Assembly: GCA_911728455.2 (NCBI GenBank)
Contig: OU452231.1
Span: 12,183,838-12,247,837 of the forward strand
Length of the DNA stretch: 64,000 nt
Origin: Marthasterias glacialis
Taxonomy: Eukaryota; Echinodermata; Asteroidea; Forcipulatida; Asteriidae
Direction: 5' to 3'
Position numbers and translations under genes: made by a program. Positions 1-13,204 of this stretch are shown one piece after another (within the stretch, counting starts at the first letter, position 1; each line of letters starts with the position of its first letter). The notes under the pieces were generated by a model that was given only the letters and a program-made list of their open reading frames with translations, searched no databases and was not told the origin of the DNA.

Positions 1-765
1 CATCTCTCTTCTCACTTCTTTCCACTTGACTGCTTTTGTTACTCTGGTATACATGTATGTGTGTGTTGTGTTGTCATTTAGCCTTTGAGAAAGACTCTGC
101 TAGGGACAAACTGTGAGGCCATTAACAATTTTTTTTAATTAAACATCATGAACAGTCAGATTTTCTAAAATCATGTTTTTCATGTATTTTCCCTTTTTAG
201 ACTATTGTTTGACGTTTACATTTACACATAATTGCTAAGCACAGAAAAAAAAAATCAAAGAACCAGCCTGAAAACAGTGCACAGTACATGTTATGAGTAG
301 AGGTTGTGACTGGTTTCCTGTAAATTTATGCTTTGACTTTGAGCAGCTCTAAGAAATTGGACCCAGGAGTGAAATACGAGTTGAGGGGTCTTTTAAGGGG
401 AAAGATGTTAAGAATTGGAATGTCGGTTGTTGATGGATGCTCACCTTTGGAATGTTAAAAGCTCTTTTTAGCTTGTTTTTTTTTCCTGAAAGTCTTGTGT
501 CAATTTGTTTTTATGGAGTTTTGCGGAGAGAAGTCTATTTGATTCTCATCCATTTATGTCAAAATCTTCTGGGGCTTTCTTACTGAGGTTATTGCACCCA
601 GAAGAGACGATGGCTGTTGAGTTTTTTTTTTGGACAAACTTACAATTTACAAACTGTCTTTCAACACCATTATCAAATTGATTTAAATTCTGAGACAATG
701 AATCTACTGAATATTGATCACTACCTTGCCTGACTTTGGGTGGGGTCCCCCTGCCTCCTACAACT
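1..765. other. gene-free AT-rich DNA
   Basis: No open reading frame with recognisable similarity and no splice-flanked exon were seen on either strand. The stretch is AT-rich, with short A and T runs. It is either intergenic or part of the far downstream intron of the minus-strand HSPA12 exon at 13.4-13.8 kb. Confidence 0.5.
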
Positions 766-996
766 ATGGAGCTATACACTAATCCGACCAGCACTCGTTT
801 TTGGTGTTTTACACCAATGCAGCTATGGCCGCCTGAAGCGCGTGCGACACGACAATAGCGCGTCAGCATGCATATGTACCAATCAACTTGGAGGACTCAC
901 AGTATGAGTGCGTTGACACGCGCATGCCACAGCCATAGCTGTGGTGGTGGTGTAAACGCCCATGAACCAGCTGCTTGGATTAGTCTGTAGCTCCAT
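766..996. mobile_element. MITE-A copy 1 (foldback element)
   Basis: A 231-bp element whose two ends are inverted copies of each other. The left end begins ATGGAGCTATACACTAATCC, and the reverse complement of the right end begins ATGGAGCTACAGACTAATCC. The similarity continues inward for roughly 65 bp through a shared block resembling ACACCACCGCAGCTATGGC. A second copy lies at 26,400-26,621. There is no coding capacity, so this is a non-autonomous DNA transposon. The target-site duplication cannot be fixed because the exact outer edge is uncertain. Confidence 0.75.
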
Positions 997-1227
997 GCTC
1001 CAACCATGCTAAACAAAATCACAGATCATAACAACAAATTCAATGCGGATTGTGAATTGGGTTTTCAGTCTCCACCATTGCATGGGTGTTCTCCTTGTGG
1101 GGTTTTACTCCTAAATCCAAAACTGAGATTTCTATCAACATCTTCTCTTCATGGGTATCTGCAGGTCTATGTGTTACAGTACAATACACTGCCCCTTGAG
1201 CGTCCCTTGGTTTCATTACCAGAAAGC

Positions 1228-1331
1228 TATAGTAGTACTAGTAGTAGCACTAGCAGTAGCAACAGTAGCAGCTGCAGCAGCAGCAACAACAGCAGCAGCA
1301 ACAACAACAACAACAATAACAACAACAACAA
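1228..1331 (+). repeat. AGC/AAC trinucleotide microsatellite
   Basis: About 100 bp of imperfect trinucleotide repeat moves from AGT/AGC units into AAC units. A 129-codon reading frame (1006-1395) passes through it and would read Ser then Asn runs. That frame has no other protein-like features or splice context, so the repeat is taken as non-coding. Confidence 0.8.
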
Positions 1332-1682
1332 AACTCCCCTAAATAATACCAACTGTTTGGCTAATCTTTCGGCTGTAACAGTTCCAGTGGTATAAGGGTA
1401 ATACTTGACAGAAAAACAGTTCTGTGGGTTCTTTAATGTGAACTTCCTTCATGTGCCTAAATGGAACCTAGGGCTAAGCACTCATTCAAAAAATAAAGCA
1501 ATTAATGTCTTGCTCAGGACATGATTCAAATCCAAAAACCGTAGAACTTGAAAATGAAGAACTAGATTACTCTGCAAATAATTGTTTTTCTTGAAAGGAT
1601 TTAAGAAATGCATGGAGAGATGACAAATAGTCCTGTTAATTATACCAAAATAATAAAATAATACAAAATAACCATCATACCT

Positions 1683-1991
1683 TGAATGTATGAACAGACG
1701 TTAGGTTTTTCAGGCTATCTCTATCAACTAAGTCAGACAACGTGTATAAATTAAAGGAAAATCAATTTCATCAGAGTGATATCGACTTCTCTAATGGAGA
1801 GGAACATTTACTATGATTGATACCATTCTGATCAAGGTCTGCGGTGTAACTTGTCAATAGGTAAAAGCCTTGCCTTGATCAATTTATTGACTTGACGACA
1901 TCATAAAATACAAGCACGTTCATTGCCCTGTGTGAATGTATGAACAGACGTTAGGTTTTTCAGGCTATCTCTATCAACTAAGTCAGACAAC
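1683..1991 (+). repeat. 59-bp exact direct duplication, 250 bp apart
   Basis: The 59 bases at 1683-1741 recur identically at 1933-1991, starting TGAATGTATGAACAGACG. A shorter third fragment (TCTATCTCTATCAACTAA) follows directly after the second copy. Full identity implies a recent duplication. The 191 bp between the copies has no recognisable content. Confidence 0.85.
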
Positions 1992-2399
1992 TCTATCTCT
2001 ATCAACTAATTCAGAAGGACCAGACGTCCTAGATGTGTGTTATTTATCCCTATGCAATGCTCTGTGCCAAAACTAAACACTTCCTGCCAAAGCACAAAAC
2101 TGGGTTTATTTGCTCGAAAAAACTCACATCGCTTAGGCCTTTTGGGTAAGTATTTCTCAACATATAGACTGTTGAAGACTTCACATCACATTGATTTCAT
2201 GGCGGATGTTTTGGTTGTCGTCACTTTTAATACCATTTCACTGTTTTCCGAAAAGTGCCTGATTTTGGCACGGGGGTTGGGGGGAGGCACACTCTAATGC
2301 GGAATAACTTCCCTAGATTTTTGATACCATTTGTTAAACCCAGAAAGGTTTCACAGGTAACACATTTGATAGGTAAAATATCATTGGTGGTAGGCCCAT
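1992..2399. other. no gene seen
   Basis: Only short open frames without similarity or splice signals are present between the 59-bp duplication and the minisatellite. Confidence 0.4.
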
Positions 2400-2866
2400 G
2401 GAACGCTAGCCCCTATGGCCTACAAAACACTGGTGCCTATGGCCTTCAGAACACTGGTGCCTATGGCCTGCTGAACCAACTGGTAGGGCCTATGGCACAC
2501 TGGTGTTATGGTCTACGGAACACCGGCGCCTATGGCCTACGAAACACTGCTGCCTATGGCCTACTGAACCAACTGGTGGTGCCTATGGCCTACTGATCAC
2601 TGGTTCTATTTCTATTTCTATGCCGGTTCTCATCGTACAACACACAGGACCTACAGCTTTACGTCCCATCCGAAGGACGATGCAATAATGGTTAAGTGTC
2701 TTGCTCAAGAACACAAGTGTCAAGACCGGGTCCTGAACCCACACTCTGCTGATCAGAAACACCAGAGCTTGAGTCCGCTGTCCTTAACCGCTCGACTACA
2801 ACACGCGACGCGCCACTGGTGTTATGGCCTACAGAACACTGGTGCCTCAGGCCTACAGCAGCCCCA
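2400..2866. repeat. GGTGCCTATGGCCTACAGAACACT-type minisatellite, interrupted
   Basis: Imperfect tandem units of about 24 bp, with core GCCTATGGCCTAC followed by AACACTGGT, run from 2400 to about 2604. They resume at 2814-2866. The break between the two parts is filled exactly by a reverse-oriented SINE (2605-2813). Units vary (CTGAACCAACTGGT versus CAGAACACTGGT), so this is an old, diverged array. Confidence 0.8.
2605..2813 (-). mobile_element. SINE-D copy 1 (tRNA-derived SINE, conserved central core)
   Basis: This is one of four dispersed copies in the window. Read on the minus strand it has a tRNA-like head (GAGCGGTTAAGGAC), then the shared core with CACTTGTGT, CTTGAGCAAGACACTTAACC and GACGTAAAGC. 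It ends in a TAGAAATAGAAATAG tail. CACTGGT occurs on both sides (2598-2604 and 2814-2820). That could be a target-site duplication, but it is also part of the host minisatellite unit. Confidence 0.8.
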
Positions 2867-4333
2867 GTTGGGTTGACGATGGCAGCCTTTAAAATGAAAA
2901 ACCATCAGATAAAAGAAACTGACGTTTTTTTCCCGAAGGCAATAGTATGCCTTTAAAGACACTCTGCAAGAATACGACCAAAATGGTGTAACCTTAAGGG
3001 TCATCTCATTCAAACAAAACCTCTCCGCATGACAACAGGTACAAATCATGGACATTTTCTCTAATGCAAGGATGGGAAAGTGAGTCGACATTTCCCCACA
3101 GTGTTGTTAAAACCCAGGAATTCCTCGCTACGGTTCAACTATAACAATTTCAGGCTCCATAAATCTATTTATTTGATAGCTCCACTTATCAAAAAGCCCA
3201 TTAAAGGTAATATTCAGCTCCTGCCACTGGCAGCGTGGCAACATTCAATGAGTTTTTCTCATAAAAATAACAAGTGATTTATAAATTGTGCTCTTCGTAA
3301 GAACACAGTATCTAAAAAAAAGTGAACAACCCGAAGGACTTAATTTATCACAAGGCATGGCAGAAGAAGACAACAATTCCAACAAGTGAGACTTTAAACT
3401 TGCAGTATAGTATCATCGCTATATATTTACACTTAAAGAAGCACTCCTGTTTTTTATTAAATAGACTATTACATCTCATAACATCACAGAATGAAAAGGA
3501 GTGGTCACAAAGTTCGGTATTTGATTGGCCAACAAAACTATTCTCAACATTATGTAACAGGCAGTTGAAGTCAATGACTCACTGTGTAACAACTACAATC
3601 ATCACAAACTGCCCAATATTAATTGAGCCATCCTCACGTTAAAGTGAAATGCGCACATTATTTTGAAAATATGGTTCCACAGACTGTTGGTTACAGAGAG
3701 GAGACCCCACATTGTAACTGATGTAATTCATACAAGTTAAATTCGGTCTGGTTTCCACCAGTTCGAAAAAAAGATGAAATCGCATTGCAATTTTTTTGAC
3801 CAGTTCGGGCAAAATTTTGCAACACGGGCATGTGATCGATATCCAGATTAGGTCTCCGATGTTTACCGAGTGTTGTGGGTAATGATCTATCGATGGGTTG
3901 CATATATGGGAAACAATGGGAAGAATCGGCTATCTTTAATAATAATGACAGCTCATTTTCAAGCGTACAACTGTCCATTGCAAGTAAGTACTGCACGCAG
4001 CACGTGTGCATTTCATAAACCTCTTTCATTATTGGTTGGTAAGCAACTCAAGCTGCGTTGAAATTTACAGAGCTTGACGCGGCTACAAGCCAAAATAGAA
4101 ACTCGTCACAAATGGCATTTATTGCAACCCATTTATTGCTTCATACCAATGACCAGCATTACTCTTGAAGGTAGTCTACAGTGTTTTCCTTGACAGTACT
4201 CCGTTAGCTCAACACCTACCCTGTTAAGAATACACTCATTCTGAATGTTCCTCTAGTTTTGAATATTAAACACCATCAACCAATCAGTGAAAATGTTTTG
4301 AAATTACAGGAGGGCCCAATTTCATTGAGCTGC
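2867..4333. other. no gene seen
   Basis: Only short unrelated open frames of up to 112 codons on both strands, without coding signatures. The last 20 bases (from about 4314, CCCAATTTCATTGAGCTGC) are the left half of a dispersed repeat R copy that was split by the TTAA-flanked element which follows. Confidence 0.4.
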
Positions 4334-4337
4334 TTAA

Positions 4338-4670
4338 CCTGAAGCCCCAGCTCAACATTGGTAAGAAAGAAAAACATAAATATTCACAGATTTACATACA
4401 CCGTACATGGTGTAAAGATGATGGTCAAAAACTTTCCTTGAAATATTTCTGCCTAGAGTTTTATGGTTTTTGAATAATAAATGAAATCAAATCCAAAATT
4501 AATTTTTCATCTCATGTGAGACCAAAACTCTGCCTGAGAATGCCTAACAAACAAAATTTTCTCAAAATAAAATGAGTTGAAATTTCACAGGTTGGTTTTA
4601 TTATATATATCTTGATTTGTGCAAGGAATGCAATCATTTGCAGACACTTTACCAATGTTGAGCTGGGGTT
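4338..4670. mobile_element. MITE-B copy 1 (TTAA-flanked foldback element)
   Basis: A 333-bp element flanked by TTAA at 4334-4337 and 4671-4674. The left end contains AGCCCCAGCTCAACATTGGT, and the right end contains its reverse complement followed by GGGGTT. A TTAA target duplication is typical of piggyBac-type transposition. The element splits a copy of repeat R: GAGCTGCTTAA lies to its left and TTAGCTCAGCACAACGAAATT to its right. It has no coding capacity. Confidence 0.75.
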
Positions 4671-4674
4671 TTAA

Positions 4675-5544
4675 CAACAATTAGCTCAGCACAACGAAAT
4701 TATTAAAAAAATGGCATTCCTGGTCCACTTTGGCCGATGTGAAACAAACATGGGTTAAAATTCCCAGGAATGTCCAGGGATATTGGCTCGGCAGTGTGAG
4801 ACTAAAAAGGTCTTATCATGTCACAACTACCTCCCTTTTCCCTCATTCAATCTCATGTAACCAAAGTGAGGCTGAAAGGGAAGAGTCTGGTTCCTTTGAA
4901 CTTACCATTTCTTTCAGCACTGAGAAAAAAATTGAGTCTTGACCTAATTCTAGAAGATGTCACCTGTTTATACAGAGTGACCTTTTATACATGAAGCTTG
5001 TACGACCAGGGTACTTTTTTGTTTGTATATTTGTACATGAAATCTGTTATTACAAGTTTGGCAAATGTCAAAACACAATAACGTGTGGGCGGTTTGTCGG
5101 TAGTGCACAAAATGATGTAAAAAAAAACCTCCCTGAACAGATTTTTTTACTTGCTCCCCTTGGGAAGCATTTATTTCTCATGAAGAATTACTAATAAAGT
5201 TCATTCTAATATTCTGGCCTGCCGTATGCCAGTAAAAATTTCTTTCCCACAACTTTACTCAGACTTTAAATCATCCTTGGTTATATATTTAAATCTACAA
5301 TAAGAATACAGTGTTTGTGACTGTTACAACAGAGAAAAAATAAATTAAAACAACATTAAAGAGCTCTATATAATAAGTGCCACCAATTTCATGTCCCCAA
5401 AACAAAATGGACTGCCCTACTTAGCATATGGCTTTTCCAACATCATCACTTACTCCCCCAGCCCCCTTCACTCAGTTCCATTGAAAACATTAATTTTTGT
5501 TGTTGTTGACCCATTTCTAAATTCAAACAAAGTTTTGTCTAGAA
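4675..5544. other. no gene seen
   Basis: The start is the right half of the split repeat R copy. The rest is AT-rich with only short open frames. Confidence 0.4.
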
Positions 5545-5765
5545 TTGTTTTCAATTCAATTCCATTCAATTCAATATTTTATTGTCCATGTTAAAAACAT
5601 AGAAACTTAACATTCATTGGCCGTATAAAAATGCTTACACTATATTTTTTTCAAAGGAATTACAAGGCACAAGGAGTATTAAAATGGCTACAAAACAACG
5701 AAGAGACCTGATAAAAACATTACAAAGGACCGAGAAACATACAATACAAGAGTGCTTAAAAAAAA
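5545..5765 (-). mobile_element. LINE-like 3' end remnant with ATTGAA tail
   Basis: Read on the minus strand this ends in AATAAAATATTGAATTGAAT followed by further degenerate TTGAA units. Such short-period 3' tails are common in CR1/L2/Crack-type non-LTR retrotransposons. About 180 bp of body precede the tail. A similar tail is at 18,881-18,990. The clade cannot be named because no reverse transcriptase remains. Confidence 0.45.
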
Positions 5766-6574
5766 AAAAAAATTGGACCCTACGAGCGTTGTCATTTAAA
5801 CATGTGAATAGCATTTGGTACAAATGATTGTCTAGTGCGACAAAGTGAAGTCTGGGGTACAGAGAGAAGTGAAGTCTGGGGGACAGAGAGACTAGTACCC
5901 GACCTATTAAATGTGAAGCAGCTGTGTAGTGGATGACAGGCGTCTCGCATTATGAACTTTAAGCATGACTCTCTTTCCATACAATGAACAGACATTCACC
6001 ACTAACGACAAATTATATTAAGAAATCAGCAAAATCAGCCACGTCCTCATGGAATGTATTCACAGAAAGCAAACATCCAAAACGCGAGTGGAAAACGAAA
6101 TCACAAACAAGCCCAAGTATGCTTGTTGATATTACAAAAGTAATGTACAGCATATCAAAAAACCACCTGGACATGTGCAAAAAGCATGTATCAGCAAGGG
6201 AGTTCAGTCTTGCCCCACGACTTTGTCTTCCCAATTTCGGTGTCCTATATGGGCTGACTTGTTGTCACTTTATTGTGTAATAACTCATGAAGGCTTCGTG
6301 AAACCTGATAATGTAAGCATTTTCTAAATATAGTTTGCAAAATACATGCAAAAATGTAGTGACTGCAAACTTTTTGGTGAGGCGTTCTTTCAGGTAGTAA
6401 ATCTATTGGCAATTTAGACATACTATTTAGTTCAGACTGGTTTATTTAACAGAGTGGATGGAGTTCATTGTCACATAAACCGGTACAAATTTTGTTACAT
6501 TTCCAAAACATAAATAACAATAATACCGGAGTCTTCTACAGTGCACATATCTACCAACAATTAGGTACTCAAGG
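5766..6574. other. no gene seen
   Basis: A poly-A run at about 5760-5772 (plus strand) and otherwise unremarkable AT-rich DNA. Open frames of 98 and 73 codons overlap on opposite strands near 6,000-6,280 and have no protein-like signature. Confidence 0.4.
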
Positions 6575-6898
6575 CTTTTATTATTATTTTTAAAGACCAT
6601 TTTTTTATTTATTTTTTTTAATTATGAGACTCATTTCTGTAGCACCTAATAAAAAGGGTTTACAAGGTGCTGTGGCACCTTCAGCAGCCACTGCCAGAAA
6701 CACCGTGGCAAACCACTTCTCTTAGCGATTGGTGTACTGGGTTCTTTTACATTCAACACAGGACCTGCAACTTTACGTCCCATCTGAAGAATGAAGTAAT
6801 AATAGTTAAGTGTCTTGCTTAAGGACACAAGTGTCAAGACAAGGACTGAAACTTTAGTCCAGTGCGCTTGACCGCTCGGCCACGACATGCCATTAAAA
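6575..6898 (-). mobile_element. SINE-D copy 2
   Basis: Minus-strand copy of the family also at 2605, 40,735 and 61,721. It has a tRNA-like start (GGCCGAGCGGTCAAGC), the core with CTTAAGCAAGACACTTAACT and GGGACGTAAAGTTGC, an AAAGAACCCAGT block, a CACAGCACCTTGTAAACC block and an AATAATAATA tail. This is one of the longer copies and it defines the 3' half of the family. Confidence 0.8.
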
Positions 6899-9800
6899 AC
6901 ATGAAAATGAAAATGTCTGGAAAGTTTTAGCAAAGAGTTAAGAAGGAAGACTTCAAATTCCAGCATTATTTGTCAACAGGAATTTTGTACAGACCATTTT
7001 CAAATTGAACAGAGATTTTCTTTTGTATGCAAGGTGTTAAATATGTTCGTGGAGGTAGTTTCATAAAAACAAATTATCACATTGTAAACTGCACATAGAA
7101 AGTTACAAAATCTCCTGATTTTCTTGGTGCATGTCCTATTAGAGTAAGAAAACTTTGGGCTCTTTTGAAATCAAGTGGTCACAGCGCACCGTAAAGAATT
7201 CCCATCAAATGCTGCGCCCCCATGTACAGGCTGCAGCTGCACACTAAAGTCACTTGTTTGAAGTGGTAGAAACCATGGGAAACTAAACATGTCCCATGGA
7301 GTAGCCTCCCCTAGTAAAAACAACAGGGGTGTATAACACCTCGCAACACAACGCACTTGAGTCAGAAAATGAAAGTATGCTTTTTGTGACTGACCCTCCA
7401 ATAAATAATCGGTCCAGGTGCCTCGGGGTAACACACGTTGCGCTAGAACAAGGTCTCCCTTGATAATGTCTTCTGTACCGCTGAAACTCTAGCAGAAATA
7501 GAAAGGCTGTGAAAAAGATCAAATTAACTGGCTGGATTTGCTGGAATTTCTTTTTGACGGTAAACAGGTAGGTGATCGAGGATGGAATTTGGGACGGCAA
7601 ACCTACTGAGACTCAAATATGAAGTATTGGTAGGATTTTTTTTTGACAGGGTTTGGATGCGTACCAACATTTTTTAAGGCATAATGTTTTGGTTTGTAAC
7701 CATAGCTAGAATATTCTGGATGACAGGAGCGATAGTAAAATGAATGAATTAGTATAAAAAAAGGCTTACTTTTGTACCTCTAAACTTCCTTCTTTTTTTT
7801 TTTTTTTCCAAGTACCCTCGGATGTAGTCTTGATTCACAAGACCTTCCTGTTGTTTATATTCCATGATCCACCTAAGGCATACCGCTCACTATCACCCAC
7901 GAACTATCACCAATAGAGGGTGCTATCTCAAGACAAACCTCTATCACTCACGAACAGCCCTCTGTAGTTGGAATGAAGCCATTTCAGCTTTTCGGTAATA
8001 GCACAAGGAGAGACTGGGAACCTACCTCGGATCAAGCAGGTGCAGCATAAATGTAATGCATTTTGAGCAAGATCTTCACAGCTACGAATGCATTAACTTG
8101 TTGCACTCTGCTTTCTCCATCTTCCTATTTTTATCTTAGTTACAGGGTCCTTAGCCAGATAACACCGGATGACATGCACACATGGCAATTATTTCCCTGA
8201 CGGAAATCGGAGGATGTGAAACATGTCTTTTTGTGTGAAATCGGAATACCAAAAAGAAGGTCGCCTGGACTATCCATTATGGAGCTTGCGCAGCGCATGC
8301 ACTCACCGTGCAGCGCTTTGTTTCACCCACACACACAGTCCAGATGGTACAGGAATTCATGCTCAAATTCTCCCTTTTTGCGGGTTATTGTGTAATCCCC
8401 GATTCCAGACCTTTGTTCTTTTTGTTATAAGAAGAGGATTATGGAAAACCGAGAGGCTTCCACAATTGTTTATCACTGTGTTTCGGCTCAATGGAGGCAA
8501 GAAGATTTTATTACATTATTGGTTTTAGTAAGTTATTAACTCATCTCCACCTTCCAGGTTTAACATGCTAACAGTACACACCATCCCACCAGTCTATGAA
8601 AATTCCATCAAATTAGGTGATCTCTTTTGTTTTGTGTATGGCCATACAGTACACATGTTTATTTGCCCGGCAATGTGGCAATTAAAATAAGCAATGGCGA
8701 TTTTGGGGGCCTTCAAATAATATTTTCTTGACTTTTACAGTATTTTGTATGCATAAAAATAGCTTCTATGGAGGATTGGTTCTATTATATACAAGTAGTA
8801 TGAACTTCATAATCCAAGAGTTTTAAGTTGAAATTAATCATTTCATAAGTTCCTTACAATAATTTTAACTCTGTACTTTGTCCAATGACTGGTACAAATA
8901 AGACTGTTCAGAACACTGGGATCTCACCTCCTGCTCATCGTCATCCCCTTGCGCACTAATAACAACCCTGATATTCTCACTTGTGGACAGCATGCAAAGT
9001 GCCTTAGTGCCAATAAATGAGTATCAAGAAATATACATAGATGACCTTGTTCCACTCTCTCAACACACTACAGTTTGTCAAGACCCCGTACTGGTAGGTG
9101 TGACACTGGTCAAATTTAATAAATTCTGACACCAACCATCCTGGACCACCTGCTTCTCCACTGTCTCCAGCATTCCATTCATATCAACAAGCCCAAATAG
9201 TCCACTGGGTCACCCTTTTGGTAGGATTCAGAAGACCCTGGCCCCATGACCTTTCACCTCAGGGTCAGCATACCCTGGGTTAGAGGTGAAGGGGTTAGTT
9301 GTGGAATGGTATAGAAGTAGGGAAGGACCATGGAGATTTGGTCAGCAGGGACCCCATAGTTTGGTTTCAAACCTTGCTCTATGGTTTCAACCAGAAGCAC
9401 TAAACAAGGATCTGTGGTTTACAGGCAATACTCTCTCTACGCACACCATCGGCAACTGTACATTAAACGGAAATTTGATAAAAAAGACTAAGACAGAAAA
9501 CAACAGTGACAAATACTGATTTTTTTGGATTGCAACTTTTCTCCAGGATTGATCAATCATCCAAAGACTAGAGTCCAAGCTAATGATCCTGATCAAAGTG
9601 GACAATAATATTACATGTATGTAGGCCTATATTCTCCAAAGTCATTGTAGTTGCACATTAGTGCGGGGGGGGGGGGGACCTTTCCTTTGGAAGATCTGTC
9701 TTTCGTTTCCAGAAGCTTTTGGGCCAATTCCATGTTACTTGCTTTTAAAAAAACAATGACCATGGTGAATCAGAAAGCTGGTTTTTAGTGGAAGACAAGA

Positions 9801-12800
9801 TAAGAAAGGTATTTTTTATCTGCATCATTAAATAGAAAAGAATGCTCACTGGACAAAGAACCATGAATAATTTACAAAAACATTAGCACACTGAAGAAAA
9901 AAAAACACTACCTATTTTAACAATGAACAACACCTTAATAATATGGTCAAACAAGAATCCAAGTATTCCCTCCACAGCTTTGCCCTGTCCATCCACATTT
10001 TGCCTTTGTACTTGTAGGCCTCCATTTTATCCTGTGCAGTGTTATGAATATTAAATTTTGTATTTTATCTGTATTTGTGTGAAGTAAATAAAATAAAAAA
10101 TAATAACAATAAACTATATAGTGCATAAAAAGTCATAACATAGATCGAAAGAAAATGGTGTGGAAATGTTTTTTTTTTTTAATCTTGATTTGTCATAATG
10201 TATAATTTATAATTACAATGCAGTCAAAGTATTTTCACTTCATGAAAACCGGACAGAAATCCAGGTTTCTTTATATTTGAGATGATCAAAATGGTGGTAG
10301 ACGAGCCTACAGATGATTCTTAGGCCCTCTCTCTCTCAAAACAACTGAATCCACCCCTGGTAAATAGAACCATTGCCATGCTCCCTACTGGTAGGGATGA
10401 TCCATCAACCACACCTACTCCAGCCTCAGCAGACTTTTTACTACTGTATCACTGGTATGTCTGGAATGCATGATCTTGTGATTGCCAGGTTAATTGGGCC
10501 AGAGAGTCCCTGGCCTGGAACACAACAACTAAACCCTTGTAGGATTTATCTACGGGCAACAAGATGAGAAAACTGTCGACCTGACATAAAACCACAGCTT
10601 CAGTCGGCCTTACACGAGTCTGTAAACTATTCTGGTATGTACTACTATGGAGACCTACACTCATGCATACTGATGCCACCTGCTGATGATAGTTTTATTT
10701 TGTTAGGTGCAGAGTAAAATCATGAAGAGATGCTACAATACAGTGAATGTACTGAACTGCATACGATTGTTTATACCAGAATTGATCCTGACCAGAAGTT
10801 CAGATTCACAAACGAAGTTTACATTTTTCTTAAACCCTTTAAGTTCTTTTGTGCCTGCACCAAAGGTGAACAAAAGGCTTTCTGATAATTGGAAAGACAA
10901 CTTTATTTGTTTTATTTATTTATTTATTTTATTACACAACCAAACATCGCATGCACCAATAATAGGATGAATAGGAGACAATGAAGAAATGTTCAGTTTA
11001 AGATGCGGGAGAAAAACCTCTAATAAATAAGAAAAAGCCATGTAATCAGGTACGGACTGACAACCCGATCCACATGCAAGGCCCGATCCGAAGTGGGACT
11101 TGAGGAGGTTTCACAGAGGTGAGAGACAGGGGAAGAAACCACTGAGTCAACCTAATTTTTGATACAATCATGAATTTAAATAAAAAACACCTCCACTGAT
11201 ACCACAGACTGCCCCAAAGTACCATACCCTCTACTAGGCTAGCATTGGGTGCATGGGTTTCTTCTGTTGGTAAAAGCTGGTATTATCAGGAAAACCCATG
11301 GATTGTGTACTGTGGACTTCATCTTCACAGTCTCCTGTGGAATTTTGTGGCATGGGCCAGTTGGGCAGGAGAGCATACTGATACGTGTAGTATTAGGTTG
11401 ATATCTTATCAAACTCAATGAGCTCAGTAAGATGACAGTGTCAGTTTGAGAGGGTGCCCTGTACGAACAAGGCAAGCCTAATTATATAGATGAACTGATG
11501 TCATTTTAATCAACGATGTAGGTCTCCAGACCAGTCTTGGTCTGGTCCTTGCTCTATGGTCCCAAGAGCTATTCTTTCTGGATGCAATCTTGGACTCTGC
11601 CTTGTCTACATTTGATCAAGTCTTGGTCACAGACCGATTGTACATTTTACCTAGCAAATAAGAAGCAAGTGTGAAACAAAAGGCCTTTTCACACTACAAA
11701 AAATATATGTGTTGGATGGACCCACGTAAGTTTGACAGACCTTTTCACTTTTTTTTTTAAATAGAGGCAGTTATGTTTGTCTCACAACGGATTCACTTAA
11801 CCCTCCCCGTTCTTAGCTGTGCTATTAAAAGACTTGTGTTTATTATCTCTTCATGTCTTGTTTCCGCACATGGGGGCAGGTTTCTATCCCTTCAAAAAGT
11901 AGCACACACCTCAAATGGCCTTTATTGGGCCTTGTGGTGGGCAAATTGCATAAAAAAAAATAATACCGCATTTCAATCTGGCCTTGACCAGTGTAGAGCG
12001 CTCGATCCGTGTCAAAACCAACCCTGCTTGGGAGGTGGGTTGAGAGATTTTGACCTGTGTAGAGAATTACATGTGTATAAAAAAAAAGCTGATTTCGCGT
12101 CGGGCAGTGTGAATGCAGAGCGGATTTGAACCGTGTCAAAATTTTATGAAGTCACACGGATTGGAACCGTATTGCTTTCAGCACGGAACAGAGCTTCAGT
12201 GTGATAGGACATTAACACAAGATGGCCGTGGGGTTAAAATCACTACCAATTTCCTGGGGTTTAACCTCCTGGGTAATGGCTCTGCAGTGTGAAAAAGGAT
12301 CACATGTAGAGTTCGCAATGTTGCTAGTTACAGACTAAGATATACAAACTATCAACTGCAACTTTTTTTATAGTTATGACCTACATGTAGCCTAACACTG
12401 CATTTGGGGTCAGTAAATAATCATCCAACGAGAGGCAACACATAAAATTTACAAAACAAACATACTTTGGTGTTTCTACTTGCTCCATGCATACCTATGT
12501 CGTTTCCTGTCAGGAGAATGCTGATCTAGATAAATTTATTGCTTTGCTTCAGATAGTAGGATATTTAATACAGAGTACGTTCAAGAATGTTGATTAGAGT
12601 TGTTGTTTAAAAGGAAGAATGCAAGCACGTATATTGGGTTTAGTCATTCAGATTCCACAATTTTTTTATTTTTTTGACTGACTCAGAATTCTGTTGTTTG
12701 AACTTCAGTCAGAATAAAGACCACTCTATCTCACGATACAATACCCCCCCCCCTGAAAACATAAATAAATAAATAATTCATGAAATAATTAAATAATAAA

Positions 12801-13204
12801 TAAAAACTAAGAGCACTGTTATTATGTTAAAAAAAACAAAGTAATAAAAAATAAACAAATAAATAAATAAAAAAATAAATAAACAACACAAAAACAAATG
12901 TCCCAAAAGGAAATAAGACTAGCTCTCTCAACATCCTAGCCTTTTACCCAATTTCAAAAAAATTACCTTTTGGTATATATCATGAAAAATAACAATGTTT
13001 CAACCCAACAAAGATTCATAATGTTTTCTTTTCCATCAAAATCTGGAGAAGGTGTCAATATAGCGACATGAAAATCTCAAAGCGGTAAATTTATTTTTCT
13101 TGGCATTACATGGCTATTGATGCTGAGAAGTATTGAGTTTTGCCAATGCAGCCTTCAAGTTTCGGCAAATGTTTCTGAACTGCCCAGTGATTAAGGCTGT
13201 GCGT
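6899..13204. other. 6.3-kb gene-free region
   Basis: No exon of HSPA12 or any other recognised gene was found on either strand, although the rest of the HSPA12 gene should lie in this direction. Notable items are a 13-base G run at about 9664, an ATTT-rich tract at about 10,907-10,932, an uncharacterised GC-richer block at 11,860-12,250 and an ATAA-rich tract at 12,755-12,895. The longest open frames (118, 105 and 101 codons) have no recognisable motifs. Confidence 0.45.
12755..12895. repeat. ATAA-rich low-complexity tract
   Basis: About 140 bp of imperfect AAATAAAT units on the plus strand. It follows a C run (CCCCCCCCC) at about 12,745. Confidence 0.75.

Noticed and set aside
1006..1395. 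Ser/Asn-rich 129-codon protein
   Set aside because: The reading frame exists only because of the AGC/AAC microsatellite; the flanking parts are not protein-like.
8928..9002. 75-bp minus-strand microexon (open frame with GTGAGA donor)
   Set aside because: The frame is open and the donor is good, but the acceptor lacks a pyrimidine tract and the 25 residues match no HSPA12 segment or other family I recognise.
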